This document shows, piece by piece, positions 15,697 to 24,112 of a DNA stretch of 29,392 bases. This DNA comes from an uncultured Corynebacterium sp. (GTDB taxonomy: Bacteria; Actinomycetota; Actinomycetes; Mycobacteriales; Mycobacteriaceae). The translations under genes and the position numbers were made by a program. The stretch lies in contig NZ_CABTZR010000025.1 in the NCBI RefSeq assembly GCF_902489365.1, forward strand, positions 1-29,392. The letters are read 5' to 3'. How positions within the stretch are numbered: the first letter of the stretch is position 1; every line of letters starts with the position of its first letter. The notes under the pieces are model-generated. The model saw only the letters and a program-made list of their open reading frames with translations, searched no databases and was not told the DNA's origin.

Positions 15697-17052
15697 TTAG
15701 CGACGCCGCCCCCGGATGATGTCCCGCAACCTTCCCAGGTACTCGCGCACACGCTTCTCCGCTCCGTGGTCGGTGGGCTGATAATACTCGGCACCGGCCA
15801 GCGTCTCAGGCAGATACTGCTGGGTTAGAACACCGCGTGGATCATCATGCGGGTACTGGTAACCGACGGCGTTACCTAGGCGCTTAGCGCCCTCGTAGTG
15901 CCCGTCGCGCAAGTGCGGCGGGACGTGTCCGCTCTTACCGGCCCGGACATCGGCTTGGGCAGCATTGATGGCATTAATAACGGAATTCGACTTCGGCGCC
16001 GTAGCCAGGTGGATCGTGGCCTGTGCCAGCGGGATGCGCGCCTCGGGCAGGCCGATCAGCGCAGCGGCCTCCGCGGCGGCCACGGCAGTGGGGAGCGCGG
16101 TGGGGTCGGCCATCCCAATGTCCTCTGAGGCGTGCACGATGAGCCGGCGCGCGATGAAACGTGGATCCTCGCCGGCCTCAATCATCCGGGCGAGGTAGTG
16201 CAACGCAGCGTCGACGTCGGAACCACGGATGGACTTGATGAACGCGGAGACTACGTCATAGTGCTGATCGCCGTCACGGTCATAGCGCACCACGGCGCGG
16301 TTGACGTTGTCTTTAAGGATGTCAACGGTCAGCTCGCCGCCATCCGGTACCGCCTCGGCCGCAGCCTCGAGGTAGGTCAGCGTTCGCCGCGCATCTCCCC
16401 CGGCCAGCAACACCAGTTGGTCCAGAGCGTCTTCCGTTGCGGTGATTCGCCCAGCTAATCCGCGCTCACTCGTCAGCGCTCGCTCGGCGAGAGTGCGCAG
16501 GGAGGCGTCGTCAAGCGGCTCCAAATGAAGCAGCAGCGAACGCGAGAGCAGGGGCGCCACCACGGAGAAAGATGGGTTCTCGGTCGTGGCTGCCACGAGC
16601 AGCACCGTCCGGTTTTCCACCGCAGCAAGCAACGCGTCCTGCTGGGTTTTGGAAAAGCGGTGCACCTCATCGATAAACAGCACGGTACGGCGGCCCTCAA
16701 TCAGCTCGCGGCGTGCATGCGTGATGACTTCCCGTACCTGCTTGACGCCGGAGTCCAGGGCGGACAGGCCGATGAAGTTATCCCCCAGAGAGGACGCGAT
16801 CAACGAGGCCAGGGTCGTCTTTCCTGTGCCCGGCGGGCCGTACAGGATGACGGAGGCCTCGCCGGAGCCCTCGACGAGGCGGCGCAGCGGAGTCCCGGGT
16901 TCCAGAAGGTGCTTTTGCCCCACTACTTCGTCGAGGCTTTGCGGCCGCATGCGTGCGGCCAGCGGTGACCCCGAATGAGTCGCAAAAATATCGGGGCCAC
17001 CCGGCAGGCTTGGCGCTGATTGGTCGTCGCCGAAGAGTGACTCCTGTCCCAT
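15697..17052 (-). CDS. rarA: Replication-associated recombination AAA ATPase RarA (MgsA)
   Basis: A 451-residue AAA+ ATPase related to the clamp loader and to RuvB, acting at stalled replication forks. It begins MGQESLFG, which resembles the SSB/clamp-interacting start of the family. Walker A GPPGTGKT is at 72-79, Walker B LFIDE at 125-129 (then VHRF), and sensor 1 AATTENPSF near 150. The C-terminal tetramerisation domain contains YDVVSAFIKSIRGSDVDAAL and IVHASEDIGMADP, both hallmarks. ATG 17052 shares one base with the phosphotransferase TGA upstream, so the two are likely cotranslated. Length is normal. Confidence 0.94.
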   Translation of the reverse strand: MGQESLFGDDQSAPSLPGGPDIFATHSGSPLAARMRPQSLDEVVGQKHLLEPGTPLRRLVEGSGEASVILYGPPGTGKTTLASLIASSLGDNFIGLSALDSGVKQVREVITHARRELIEGRRTVLFIDEVHRFSKTQQDALLAAVENRTVLLVAATTENPSFSVVAPLLSRSLLLHLEPLDDASLRTLAERALTSERGLAGRITATEDALDQLVLLAGGDARRTLTYLEAAAEAVPDGGELTVDILKDNVNRAVVRYDRDGDQHYDVVSAFIKSIRGSDVDAALHYLARMIEAGEDPRFIARRLIVHASEDIGMADPTALPTAVAAAEAAALIGLPEARIPLAQATIHLATAPKSNSVINAINAAQADVRAGKSGHVPPHLRDGHYEGAKRLGNAVGYQYPHDDPRGVLTQQYLPETLAGAEYYQPTDHGAEKRVREYLGRLRDIIRGRRR

Positions 17053-18269
17053 CAGGGCTCCCGGAGACGGGAGGCCACAGCGTGGCCGAAAGCGGCAACA
17101 GTCGAGCACCCATCGTTCTTGCACTGCGCGGCAAAGCGTGAGAGCGCTTCGAAAGTTTCATAAAGGTCGCGCCGAATCAGGAGCTCATCCTCGCTGAACG
17201 GGCCGTGATCGGAGCGGCGCAGCAGCGAGCGACGCGGGTCACGATAAATCTCGGCGTTGCCCTCCGCCAGAGCCACTACCCCTTCAATCCCACCGGCATA
17301 CATCGTGGTCACGCTCGATAAAGCCCAACCAATAAGGCAAGCGACTATCAACTCATGCAGTGTCTTCTCATCCGCTAACTGCGGCCACACGTCGACGACT
17401 CGACGCTGCCAGGCTTGGATGAAAACGTCCGCCTCAGCGTCCGTAATCGGGCGACTGAAGAGGAACTGTGGGAAGCCGGCGACAACACAAGCCACGTCAA
17501 AGCCCACGTTGCGAAAACCGGCCCACTCATAATCCAGGAAGGTCAGGGTTGTCCCCACGATGATGTTGTCTGGGGATAGATCGAAGGGCGTAAAAGCGCG
17601 GTTGCGGCCAGAACTAAAGCTCTGCATGGCGGTGCGGGCCAATTCGCGGACGTGCTCTGGTGGCTCCAGTCCTGCTTCGCTGAGGATGTCCGCACCGATC
17701 AGAATGGAGCTTTTCAGGGACTCATCGCGCAGGGCCTGGTGCTCGGCGTATTCGGGATGCCGGCGCAACTGACGGTTCAGCAGGGCCTTGTAATCCTCTT
17801 CGCGCCCAGCCGTGCCCGCGTGCATTTTGCCCAGCGCGCCGCCCAGGGACCTGAGCAGCTCTCCGCGTTCTTCGTCATTGCTGCGGGCAAGAGTATCCGC
17901 CAGGGTATCGCCATCACCGGCGTCAGACAGCACCAGAATGCGCTTCTCGACGTCGTGTGCGAGCAGCACTGGGCCTGGGCGAACCTCTTCGGATAACGCT
18001 GTGGTGAACTGATAGGCCACCACCTCACGCAGAAGGGCGGCGTCATCAATGGTGTGCCCGGTGACTGGGTTGTATTTGATGACCACCGAACGATGCGGGA
18101 AGAAGGCACTCGGTGACGTGCGGGCACGAAGCACCACGGCGTTGCCCGAACCAGTGAGTTGCTCGACGTCACTAAGCTCAGGCTCCCCGCCAAAGCGGCG
18201 CGAGAGCATCTGTGAGGCTTCCGCCACCACGGCATCCGCCACAGATTCTTTCTTGGACTCGTGTCCCAT
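17052..18269 (-). CDS. APH/choline-kinase-fold phosphotransferase, substrate unknown
   Basis: A 405-residue protein with the aminoglycoside phosphotransferase/choline kinase fold. The ATP lysine is probably Lys65 (SVVIKYN). The catalytic loop reads FTPFDLSPDNIIVG with Asp230 and Asn235, and the metal Asp is Asp246 in LTFLDYEW. The usual HxD histidine is replaced by Pro228, so the loop is unlike resistance enzymes; this is a housekeeping kinase of unknown small-molecule substrate or a weakly active relative. The C-terminal third is helical and has two Cys (CKNDGC). ATG 18269 is chosen by alignment of the polar start, but no strong Shine-Dalgarno is seen, and upstream GTG or TTG codons are possible. 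Its TGA shares one base with rarA ATG. Confidence 0.72.
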   Translation of the reverse strand: MGHESKKESVADAVVAEASQMLSRRFGGEPELSDVEQLTGSGNAVVLRARTSPSAFFPHRSVVIKYNPVTGHTIDDAALLREVVAYQFTTALSEEVRPGPVLLAHDVEKRILVLSDAGDGDTLADTLARSNDEERGELLRSLGGALGKMHAGTAGREEDYKALLNRQLRRHPEYAEHQALRDESLKSSILIGADILSEAGLEPPEHVRELARTAMQSFSSGRNRAFTPFDLSPDNIIVGTTLTFLDYEWAGFRNVGFDVACVVAGFPQFLFSRPITDAEADVFIQAWQRRVVDVWPQLADEKTLHELIVACLIGWALSSVTTMYAGGIEGVVALAEGNAEIYRDPRRSLLRRSDHGPFSEDELLIRRDLYETFEALSRFAAQCKNDGCSTVAAFGHAVASRLREP

Positions 18270-18333
18270 CGGATTCACTTGCTTGCCTGCTTCCACATAT
18301 CGTAGGCCCAACTACATTACCGAGTTGAGCGAC

Positions 18334-20154
18334 CTAGGACTCCTTCCCAACCTTGTCGCCCTGAGCGGCCTTGGCTGCCTTCTCCGGCTTAAAATCCACG
18401 CCGGTCTCCCTGCGCTGCTCGGCAGGGATGGTGCCCGGAGCATCGGTCAACGGGTCCACGCCGCCACCGGACTTCGGGAAAGCGATGACGTCACGAATGG
18501 AGTCGAAACCGCCCAGCAGGGAGACAATGCGGTCCCAACCGAACGCGATGCCACCGTGCGGCGGGGCGCCAAACTGGAAAGCGTCGAGGAGGAAGCCGAA
18601 CTTCTCCTGTGCTTCTTCCTCACCGATGCCCATAACGTCGAAGACGCGCTTCTGCACGTCCTGGTCGTGGATACGGATAGATCCGCCGCCGATCTCGTTG
18701 CCGTTGCAGACGATGTCGTAGGCGTAGGCCAGCGCCTCACCCGGGTTCTCGTCGAAGTTGTCCAGATACTCCGGCTTCGGCGAGGTAAAGGCGTGGTGCA
18801 CTGCCGTCCACTTGGAGTGGCCCAGAGCCACGTCACCGGAGGCGGTGGCGTCAGCGGCAGGCTCGAACAGTGGTGCGTCCACAACCCAGGTGAAGGCCCA
18901 GTCGCCGTCCTTGATGAGATCCAGCTTCTTTGCAATCTCACCGCGTGCTGCACCCAGAAGAGCGCGGGAAGACTTGGTGTCACCGGCGGCGAAGAAGATG
19001 GCGTCACCCGGCTTGGCACCGACGTGCTCGGCAATGCCCTCGCGTTCGGCATCAGTAATGTTCTTGGCCACCGGGCCGCCCAAGGTGCCGTCCTCAGCGA
19101 TGGTGATGTAAGCCAGGCCCTTCGCACCGCGCTGCTTCGCCCATTCCTGCCACGCATCGAACTGACGGCGCGACTGGGATGCTCCGCCTTCCATGACGAC
19201 GGCACCAACGTACTCGTTCTGGAACACGCGGAAAGTAGTGTCCTTGAAGAACTCGGTGCACTCGACGATCTTAATATCGAAGCGCAGGTCCGGCTTATCG
19301 GATCCGTAGTACTTCATTGCGTCGGCATAGGTCATGCGCGGAATGGGCGTCTTGATCTCGTAGCCGATGAGCTTCCACAGGGCGGAGATAATTTCTTCCG
19401 CAAGCGCGATCACATCGTCCTGATCAACGAAGGACATCTCGACGTCGAGCTGCGTGAACTCCGGCTGACGGTCCGCGCGGAAGTCCTCATCGCGGTAGCA
19501 GCGAGCGATCTGGTAGTAACGCTCCATGCCGGCCACCATGAGCAGCTGCTTAAACAGCTGCGGGGACTGTGGGAGTGCGTACCAGCTGCCCGGCTTGAGG
19601 CGGGCGGGCACGAGGAAGTCACGAGCGCCCTCCGGGGTGGAGCGGGTCAGGGTCGGGGTTTCAATTTCAGTGAAATCATGGCTATCCAGAACCTGGCGAG
19701 CGGCGCGGTTAGCTGCCGAGCGCAGGCGCAGAGCCTCATGCTGGCGCTCCCGACGCAGATCGAGGTATCGGTACTTCAGACGGGTCTCCTCGCCGACCTC
19801 ACCGGAGGAAGAAGGATCATCGATCTGGAACGGCAGCGCTGCAGACTTGTTGAGCACTTCCAGATCCGTAACGTTGACCTCGATCTCACCGGAGGCCAGG
19901 TTCGCGTTAGCAGAACCCTCCGGACGAGGCTCCACCACGCCGGTGACCTTAACGCAGTATTCGGAGCGCAGATCATGGGCGCGCTCAGCAACCTCGGATT
20001 CACGGAAAACCACCTGGGCAACGCCGGAGCGATCACGCAGGTCAATGAAGATAACACCGCCATGGTCGCGACGGCGCGCCACCCAACCCGTCAGGGTGAC
20101 GGTCTCCCCCGCCATCTCTTTGCGCAGTTCGCCTGCCAAATGTGTACGCAGCAC
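18334..20154 (-). CDS. aspS: Aspartate-tRNA ligase (probably non-discriminating)
   Basis: A 606-residue bacterial-type class II AspRS. It has an N-terminal OB-fold anticodon domain (about 1-105), catalytic core with FTEIETPTLTRSTPEGARDF (motif 1 side), RCYRDEDFRADRQPEFTQLD (motif 2) and GGIAFGWDRI (motif 3), and the bacterial GAD insertion between. The OB loop reads RRRDHGGVIF with His31 where discriminating enzymes have Leu; His31 is linked to charging both tRNA-Asp and tRNA-Asn, followed by GatCAB amidation. The tail is Lys/Ala-rich. GTG 20154 is the start, with AGAAGGGA upstream. It begins the long minus-strand block. Confidence 0.96.
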   Translation of the reverse strand: MLRTHLAGELRKEMAGETVTLTGWVARRRDHGGVIFIDLRDRSGVAQVVFRESEVAERAHDLRSEYCVKVTGVVEPRPEGSANANLASGEIEVNVTDLEVLNKSAALPFQIDDPSSSGEVGEETRLKYRYLDLRRERQHEALRLRSAANRAARQVLDSHDFTEIETPTLTRSTPEGARDFLVPARLKPGSWYALPQSPQLFKQLLMVAGMERYYQIARCYRDEDFRADRQPEFTQLDVEMSFVDQDDVIALAEEIISALWKLIGYEIKTPIPRMTYADAMKYYGSDKPDLRFDIKIVECTEFFKDTTFRVFQNEYVGAVVMEGGASQSRRQFDAWQEWAKQRGAKGLAYITIAEDGTLGGPVAKNITDAEREGIAEHVGAKPGDAIFFAAGDTKSSRALLGAARGEIAKKLDLIKDGDWAFTWVVDAPLFEPAADATASGDVALGHSKWTAVHHAFTSPKPEYLDNFDENPGEALAYAYDIVCNGNEIGGGSIRIHDQDVQKRVFDVMGIGEEEAQEKFGFLLDAFQFGAPPHGGIAFGWDRIVSLLGGFDSIRDVIAFPKSGGGVDPLTDAPGTIPAEQRRETGVDFKPEKAAKAAQGDKVGKES

Positions 20155-20387
20155 TCTCGTTCAATCCCTTCTCATTGTTGACGCTCGCACCCACACACGC
20201 CACGCGTAGACAGCACGCGCCGAGGGATGCAAGAACTTGAACGGCCCAAGTCTACCGCCCGCACCGGACTTGCTCAGCTCTGGGGTAAACACCGAGCACC
20301 GCCGAACGTTGAGCGCTGGTACCCCCGCCTGACGCAGCTCCCCTCATCACACGCACATCACCGCCTGCATATGGCAGAATCTGGACC

Positions 20388-21281
20388 ATGACTTTCAAAT
20401 CTGGTGCCAACTTTGACGGCAAGCGAGCAAGCTCCGGCGGCGGTGGCCGCGGCGGCATGATCGCTACCGGCGGAGGTATTGGCTCCCTCCTCCTCATTGG
20501 CCTCTACCTCTTACTCGGCGGCGATCCCGGCGCCATCACCGAAAGCAGCCCTCAGACCGACCAAACCCAGGTGGGTCCGGAGGAAAGCGGGGAGGATGCC
20601 TTCGCACACTGCCAAACTGCCGAAGACGGCAATAAGTACGACGATTGCCGCGTCATGTTCGCCGCCCAGTCCGTCGACAAGGTCTGGGCCCAGCAGCTGC
20701 CGGCTCAGGCAGGCATCGAGTACGTCGAGCCGGGCCGCGTCATCTTCAACAACACCACCATGTCCGGCTGTGGCCAAGCCTCCGGCGCCACGGGCCCGTT
20801 CTACTGCCCGGCCGATGAGTCCGCTTATTTTGACACCGCATTCTTCGATCAGCTCCGCAACTTCGGTGGGGATAATGCACCTCTGGCACAGATGTATATC
20901 GTCGCCCACGAATTTGGCCACCACATTCAGAAGCTAGAGGGCACGCTCAGCTTGTCCAATTACAACGAACCCGGTGAGGACTCCAACGCGGTGAAGATTG
21001 AGTTGCAGGCGGATTGCTATGCCGGACTGTGGGCGCACTACGCCGACAAGGGCGAGGACGCTTTGCTCGAAACGATCACCGAACAGCAGGTAACCGACGC
21101 CGTCAACACTGCCCGCGCCGTGGGCGATGACAACATCCAGCGCCGCTCTGGCGGCGAGGTACGCCCCGATACCTGGACGCACGGCTCCTCCGAGGACCGG
21201 GCACAGTCCTTCCTCGCCGGGTATAATTCCGGCAAGATGGAGCAGTGCGATACTTTGGGTCGAGGCGTCTACCAGTCCTAA
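20388..21281 (+). CDS. YpfJ-family neutral zinc metallopeptidase
   Basis: A 297-residue single-pass membrane protein. The Gly/Ser-rich cytoplasmic N-terminus (to about 24) is followed by one helix (25-44) and an extracellular domain. VAHEFGHHIQ at 172-181 contains the HExxH zinc site (His174, Glu175, His178), and ELQADCYAGLWAHY downstream supplies the third ligand region. This combination matches the YpfJ/KPN_02809 putative zinc metallopeptidases, whose substrate is unknown. Cys75, 87, 128 and 140 lie outside the membrane and could form two disulfides. Only a weak TGGA precedes ATG 20388; CAGAAT seven bases upstream could be a leaderless -10. It is divergent from aspS across 233 bp. Confidence 0.9.
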   Translation: MTFKSGANFDGKRASSGGGGRGGMIATGGGIGSLLLIGLYLLLGGDPGAITESSPQTDQTQVGPEESGEDAFAHCQTAEDGNKYDDCRVMFAAQSVDKVWAQQLPAQAGIEYVEPGRVIFNNTTMSGCGQASGATGPFYCPADESAYFDTAFFDQLRNFGGDNAPLAQMYIVAHEFGHHIQKLEGTLSLSNYNEPGEDSNAVKIELQADCYAGLWAHYADKGEDALLETITEQQVTDAVNTARAVGDDNIQRRSGGEVRPDTWTHGSSEDRAQSFLAGYNSGKMEQCDTLGRGVYQS

Positions 21282-21596
21282 TAGGCTCGATGAGCATTGC
21301 GGTGCGACCAACAAGCGGTCGCTCCACCCCCGAATATGCTTCATTCAATGAAGTTTAAATTCAAATCCACACCCTGTTTACCTGCAGTCCATCTTGATGC
21401 TTTACGATGGCTTGGTTCCCGCCGGACCGTGGTGGGACCCGCTCTGTCTTTGAAAACATTAAAGAACTGTGCGTGATGCCATCTCTGCACTGCCGCAGGC
21501 ACAACACACCACTCGTCGTGTCATTGGGATTCCCGTGCCTGCACCCGCTCGCACCGCCTCATCGCGCAGCGTTCTCTTCGTGAAAGGAACGACGTT
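21282..21596. other. Intergenic region before the phosphate transporter; palindromes, no gene
   Basis: This 315-bp gap holds no credible gene. It contains a 15-bp palindrome CTTCATT-C-AATGAAG (21339-21353) in an AT-rich patch, a GCGACC/GGTCGC hairpin (21304-21322), an imperfect 10-bp hairpin around 21412-21440, and an 8-bp inverted repeat GCAGGCAC/GTGCCTGC (21495-21502 and 21535-21542). TTGAAA (21450-21455) is a possible -35 without a clear -10. The palindrome is a plausible regulator site for the downstream transporter; the later repeats would lie in its leader RNA. No known riboswitch is recognised. Confidence 0.4.
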
Positions 21597-23207
21597 TTGA
21601 GCACCGCCACGCCGACGATGCCTGATCTCGAAACGATGAATGGTAAGAACAAGGACTGGATTTGGCACTTGTTCTTCGGCGTCATCACCGCTGTTACCCT
21701 TGTCCTCTTCATCATTTGGGGCAACGGAGAGGTTGCAGAGGGCGCTAACAAGATCGTCCTTGTTACCGCGATCATCTTTGCCCTTTTCATGGCCTTCAAC
21801 ATCGGCGGCAATGACGTCGCCAACTCTTTCGGCACCTCCGTGGGTGCGGGAACCCTCTCTATGAAGCAGGCCCTCGCTGTTGCGGCGGTCTTTGAGGTAT
21901 CCGGCGCGATCCTCGCCGGCGGCGAGGTGACCGACACCGTGCGCTCCGGCATTGTGGACCTTAACGCCATTGACGGGCTTGACCCGATGGAGTTCGTCTA
22001 CATCATGATGTCCTCGCTGCTCGGCGCGGCCATCTGGCTGCTGGTGGCCACCCGCATGGGCTGGCCTGTGTCCACGACCCACTCCATCGTCGGCGGTATC
22101 GTCGGCGCTGCCCTCACCGTTGGTTTCATCACCGGCAAGGGCGGAATGGATATGGTGCAGTGGGGCGGCATCGGCACCATCGCAGTCTCCTGGGTGCTTT
22201 CGCCAGTCCTTGGTGGTATTGCCGCCTACCTTCTCTTCAAGTGGATTAAGACATCCATCCTCGTCTACAACGACGCAGCAGACGAGCGTCTGCGCGACAT
22301 CAAGGTTCGCCGCGCTGAGCTGCGCAAGGAGCACAAGACCCGCTTCGAGCGCATGAACGAGCTGCAGCAGATTTCCTACACCAATGCCATGGCCCGTGAT
22401 GCCGCCCTCACCGCGGAAGATGATTACGACCCAGAGGCCCTCGAGTCCGACTACTACCGAGATTTGCACAACCTCAACAAGGATCTCGAGGACGTTAACG
22501 CGCACCGCGCACTGGAGAACTGGGTCCCGCTGCTGGCAGCATTGGGCGCTGTCATCATCTCCGCGATGATGCTCTTCAAGGGCCTCAAGAATACCGGCGT
22601 TGACTTCTCCACCCTGGAGAACCTCCTGGTCATGGGCATGGTCGGCGCAGTGGTCTGGATGGCAGTCTTCATCTTCGCCCGCTCCCTGAAGAAGAAGTCC
22701 CTGTCCCGCTCGACCTTCCTCCTTTTCTCGTGGATGCAGGTCTTCACCGCTTCTGCCTTCGCGTTCTCGCACGGCTCCAATGACATCGCTAACGCCATCG
22801 GCCCCTTCGCCGCCGTCTTCGATGTCCTAAAGACCAACCAGATTTCTGACGAAGTCACCGTTCCGCTGCCGGTCATGGTAGCTATGGGCATTGCCCTCAT
22901 TTCCGGCCTCTGGTTCATCGGCCGCTTCGTTATCCAGACCGTCGGTTCCGGCCTGACCCAGATGCACCCCTCCTCCGGTTTCGCCGCCGAGCTGGCTGCC
23001 GCTGCCGTTGTCATGGCAGCGTCTCTCCTGGGCCTCCCGGTTTCCTCGACGCACATCCTCATCGGTGCTGTCCTTGGCGTTGGTATCGTCAACCGCGCTG
23101 CTAACTGGAACCTAATGAAGCCCATCGCCCTCGCATGGGTCATCACCCTCCCAGCCGCCGCTGCCATCGCTGCCCTGACGGTCTCCATCCTGCGCGTCGT
23201 GTTCTAG
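21597..23207 (+). CDS. pit: PiT-family inorganic phosphate transporter
   Basis: A 536-residue low-affinity phosphate permease driven by the proton gradient and moving metal-phosphate. The two PiT signatures are present as an inverted repeat: FNIGGNDVANSFGTSVGAG near residue 66 and FSHGSNDIANAIGPFAAVFD near 389. About ten to twelve membrane helices flank a long charged cytoplasmic loop (about 217-300, RLRDIKVRRAELRKEHKTRF onward). VSTTHS and VSSTHI, the paired PiT motifs, are also seen. The start is TTG 21597, with AAAGGA eight bases upstream; no ATG is suitably placed. A terminator follows. Confidence 0.94.
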   Translation: MSTATPTMPDLETMNGKNKDWIWHLFFGVITAVTLVLFIIWGNGEVAEGANKIVLVTAIIFALFMAFNIGGNDVANSFGTSVGAGTLSMKQALAVAAVFEVSGAILAGGEVTDTVRSGIVDLNAIDGLDPMEFVYIMMSSLLGAAIWLLVATRMGWPVSTTHSIVGGIVGAALTVGFITGKGGMDMVQWGGIGTIAVSWVLSPVLGGIAAYLLFKWIKTSILVYNDAADERLRDIKVRRAELRKEHKTRFERMNELQQISYTNAMARDAALTAEDDYDPEALESDYYRDLHNLNKDLEDVNAHRALENWVPLLAALGAVIISAMMLFKGLKNTGVDFSTLENLLVMGMVGAVVWMAVFIFARSLKKKSLSRSTFLLFSWMQVFTASAFAFSHGSNDIANAIGPFAAVFDVLKTNQISDEVTVPLPVMVAMGIALISGLWFIGRFVIQTVGSGLTQMHPSSGFAAELAAAAVVMAASLLGLPVSSTHILIGAVLGVGIVNRAANWNLMKPIALAWVITLPAAAAIAALTVSILRVVF

Positions 23208-23244
23208 TCTCAACACAGCACACGCACAGGGCGTCGCGCCCAGC

Positions 23245-23292
23245 CGCCGCGAGTCTCCCGCCACCTTGGGATACTCGCGGCGTCTTTGTTTT
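23245..23292 (+). terminator. Terminator downstream of pit
   Basis: A perfect 10-bp stem (CGCCGCGAGT at 23245-23254 with ACTCGCGGCG at 23273-23282) is extended inward by TCCC/GGGA and followed by TCTTTGTTTT. It lies 37 bp after the pit stop and fits a factor-independent terminator. Confidence 0.82.
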
Positions 23293-23344
23293 CTCTGCCC
23301 TCCAGCAACCACCGGGTTTCAGAGCCCCCGTACACTGGGGCTCC

Positions 23345-24067
23345 ATGAGCGATAACTCCCTGGCCAGATTCTTTTCCGCCTTCAACGACATTGAGCAGTT
23401 TCTCCGCCAGGCCGTCGGGGCCAAGAACTCCGATTCCTTCTGGTGGATTGTCGACCGCGCACACGACAAACATCTGCTAAGCAAGCGACAGGCAGAGCAG
23501 CTCAAGGACTTTGGTAATCTACGCAACGCCATCGCCCACGGCCGCTATTTCAACGGCGAACCCATCGCTACCCCGCACCCACAGGTGCTGGCGCAGCTCG
23601 AAAACCTCCAACGGCTTCTTACTGATCCGCCCACAGCGCAGTCCTTACTCGCCGACCGTGAGGTCACCACCCTTGGCCCCGATACCCCGATCATGGACGC
23701 CCTCCGGCTCATTAATAGGACCGGTTATTCGCAGATCCCGATTTATGATTCCGGCGCTTACCGAGCCCTCCTCACGACCAATGTCATCGCCCGCTGGGTC
23801 GCAGCAGACTTGGGAGACGATGGCGTGATCAACGCGGCGTCGATTAGCGCCGTTCTAGAGTTTGCAGAGAAGAAGGACAGGGCCGAGTTCCTCCCCCGCA
23901 CCGCCAGTGCGCAAGAGGTCATCGATGCCCTCACCGAACCCGCGGCGGACGGCACGCATCCTAGTGCTGTTCTCCTTACCGAGCACGGCAAGCCTTCGCA
24001 GCGCCCGCTCGCTATCGCAACGCCAGCGGATCTCGCTGTCTTGGTCGACGCCCTTGAGTGGGAATAA
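23345..24067 (+). CDS. HEPN-like domain fused to CBS-like region
   Basis: A 240-residue soluble protein. Residues about 1-95 look all-helical and contain NLRNAIAHG, with Arg60, Asn61 and His65. This is the R-N-x3-H form of the RX4-6H motif that forms the active site of HEPN ribonucleases. Residues about 98-240 resemble a pair of CBS modules, which usually bind adenine nucleotides (VTTLGPDTPIMDALRLINRT, QIPIYDSG, then a second unit ending PADLAVLVDALE). No toxin or antitoxin partner is adjacent. ATG 23345 begins MSDNSLARFF; a longer frame upstream overlaps the terminator. TACACT eight bases upstream could be a leaderless -10. The CBS call is likely, the HEPN call is inference from the motif, and the function is unknown. 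Confidence 0.75.
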   Translation: MSDNSLARFFSAFNDIEQFLRQAVGAKNSDSFWWIVDRAHDKHLLSKRQAEQLKDFGNLRNAIAHGRYFNGEPIATPHPQVLAQLENLQRLLTDPPTAQSLLADREVTTLGPDTPIMDALRLINRTGYSQIPIYDSGAYRALLTTNVIARWVAADLGDDGVINAASISAVLEFAEKKDRAEFLPRTASAQEVIDALTEPAADGTHPSAVLLTEHGKPSQRPLAIATPADLAVLVDALEWE

Positions 24068-24112
24068 TTACCCGACTGCACTTTGTTGACATGTCACAGA
24101 GAGGAGTATGGC

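Noticed and set aside
17052..18269. Aminoglycoside-resistance gene
   Set aside because: Only the fold is shared. The catalytic loop lacks HxD, context is housekeeping (rarA, aspS), and no mobile element is near.
18049..20181. Open frame of 710 codons on the plus strand, antisense to aspS
   Set aside because: It lies opposite a certain gene, shows no family resemblance, and comes from GC-biased codon use on the other strand.
20155..20387. T-box or other tRNA-sensing leader for aspS
   Set aside because: No T-box sequence or specifier stem is visible, and aspS has an ordinary RBS close to its GTG.
21459..22772. Open frame of 437 codons antisense to pit
   Set aside because: Its composition (His, Asp, Glu and Gly rich) is that of a shadow of a membrane-protein gene; pit is certain.
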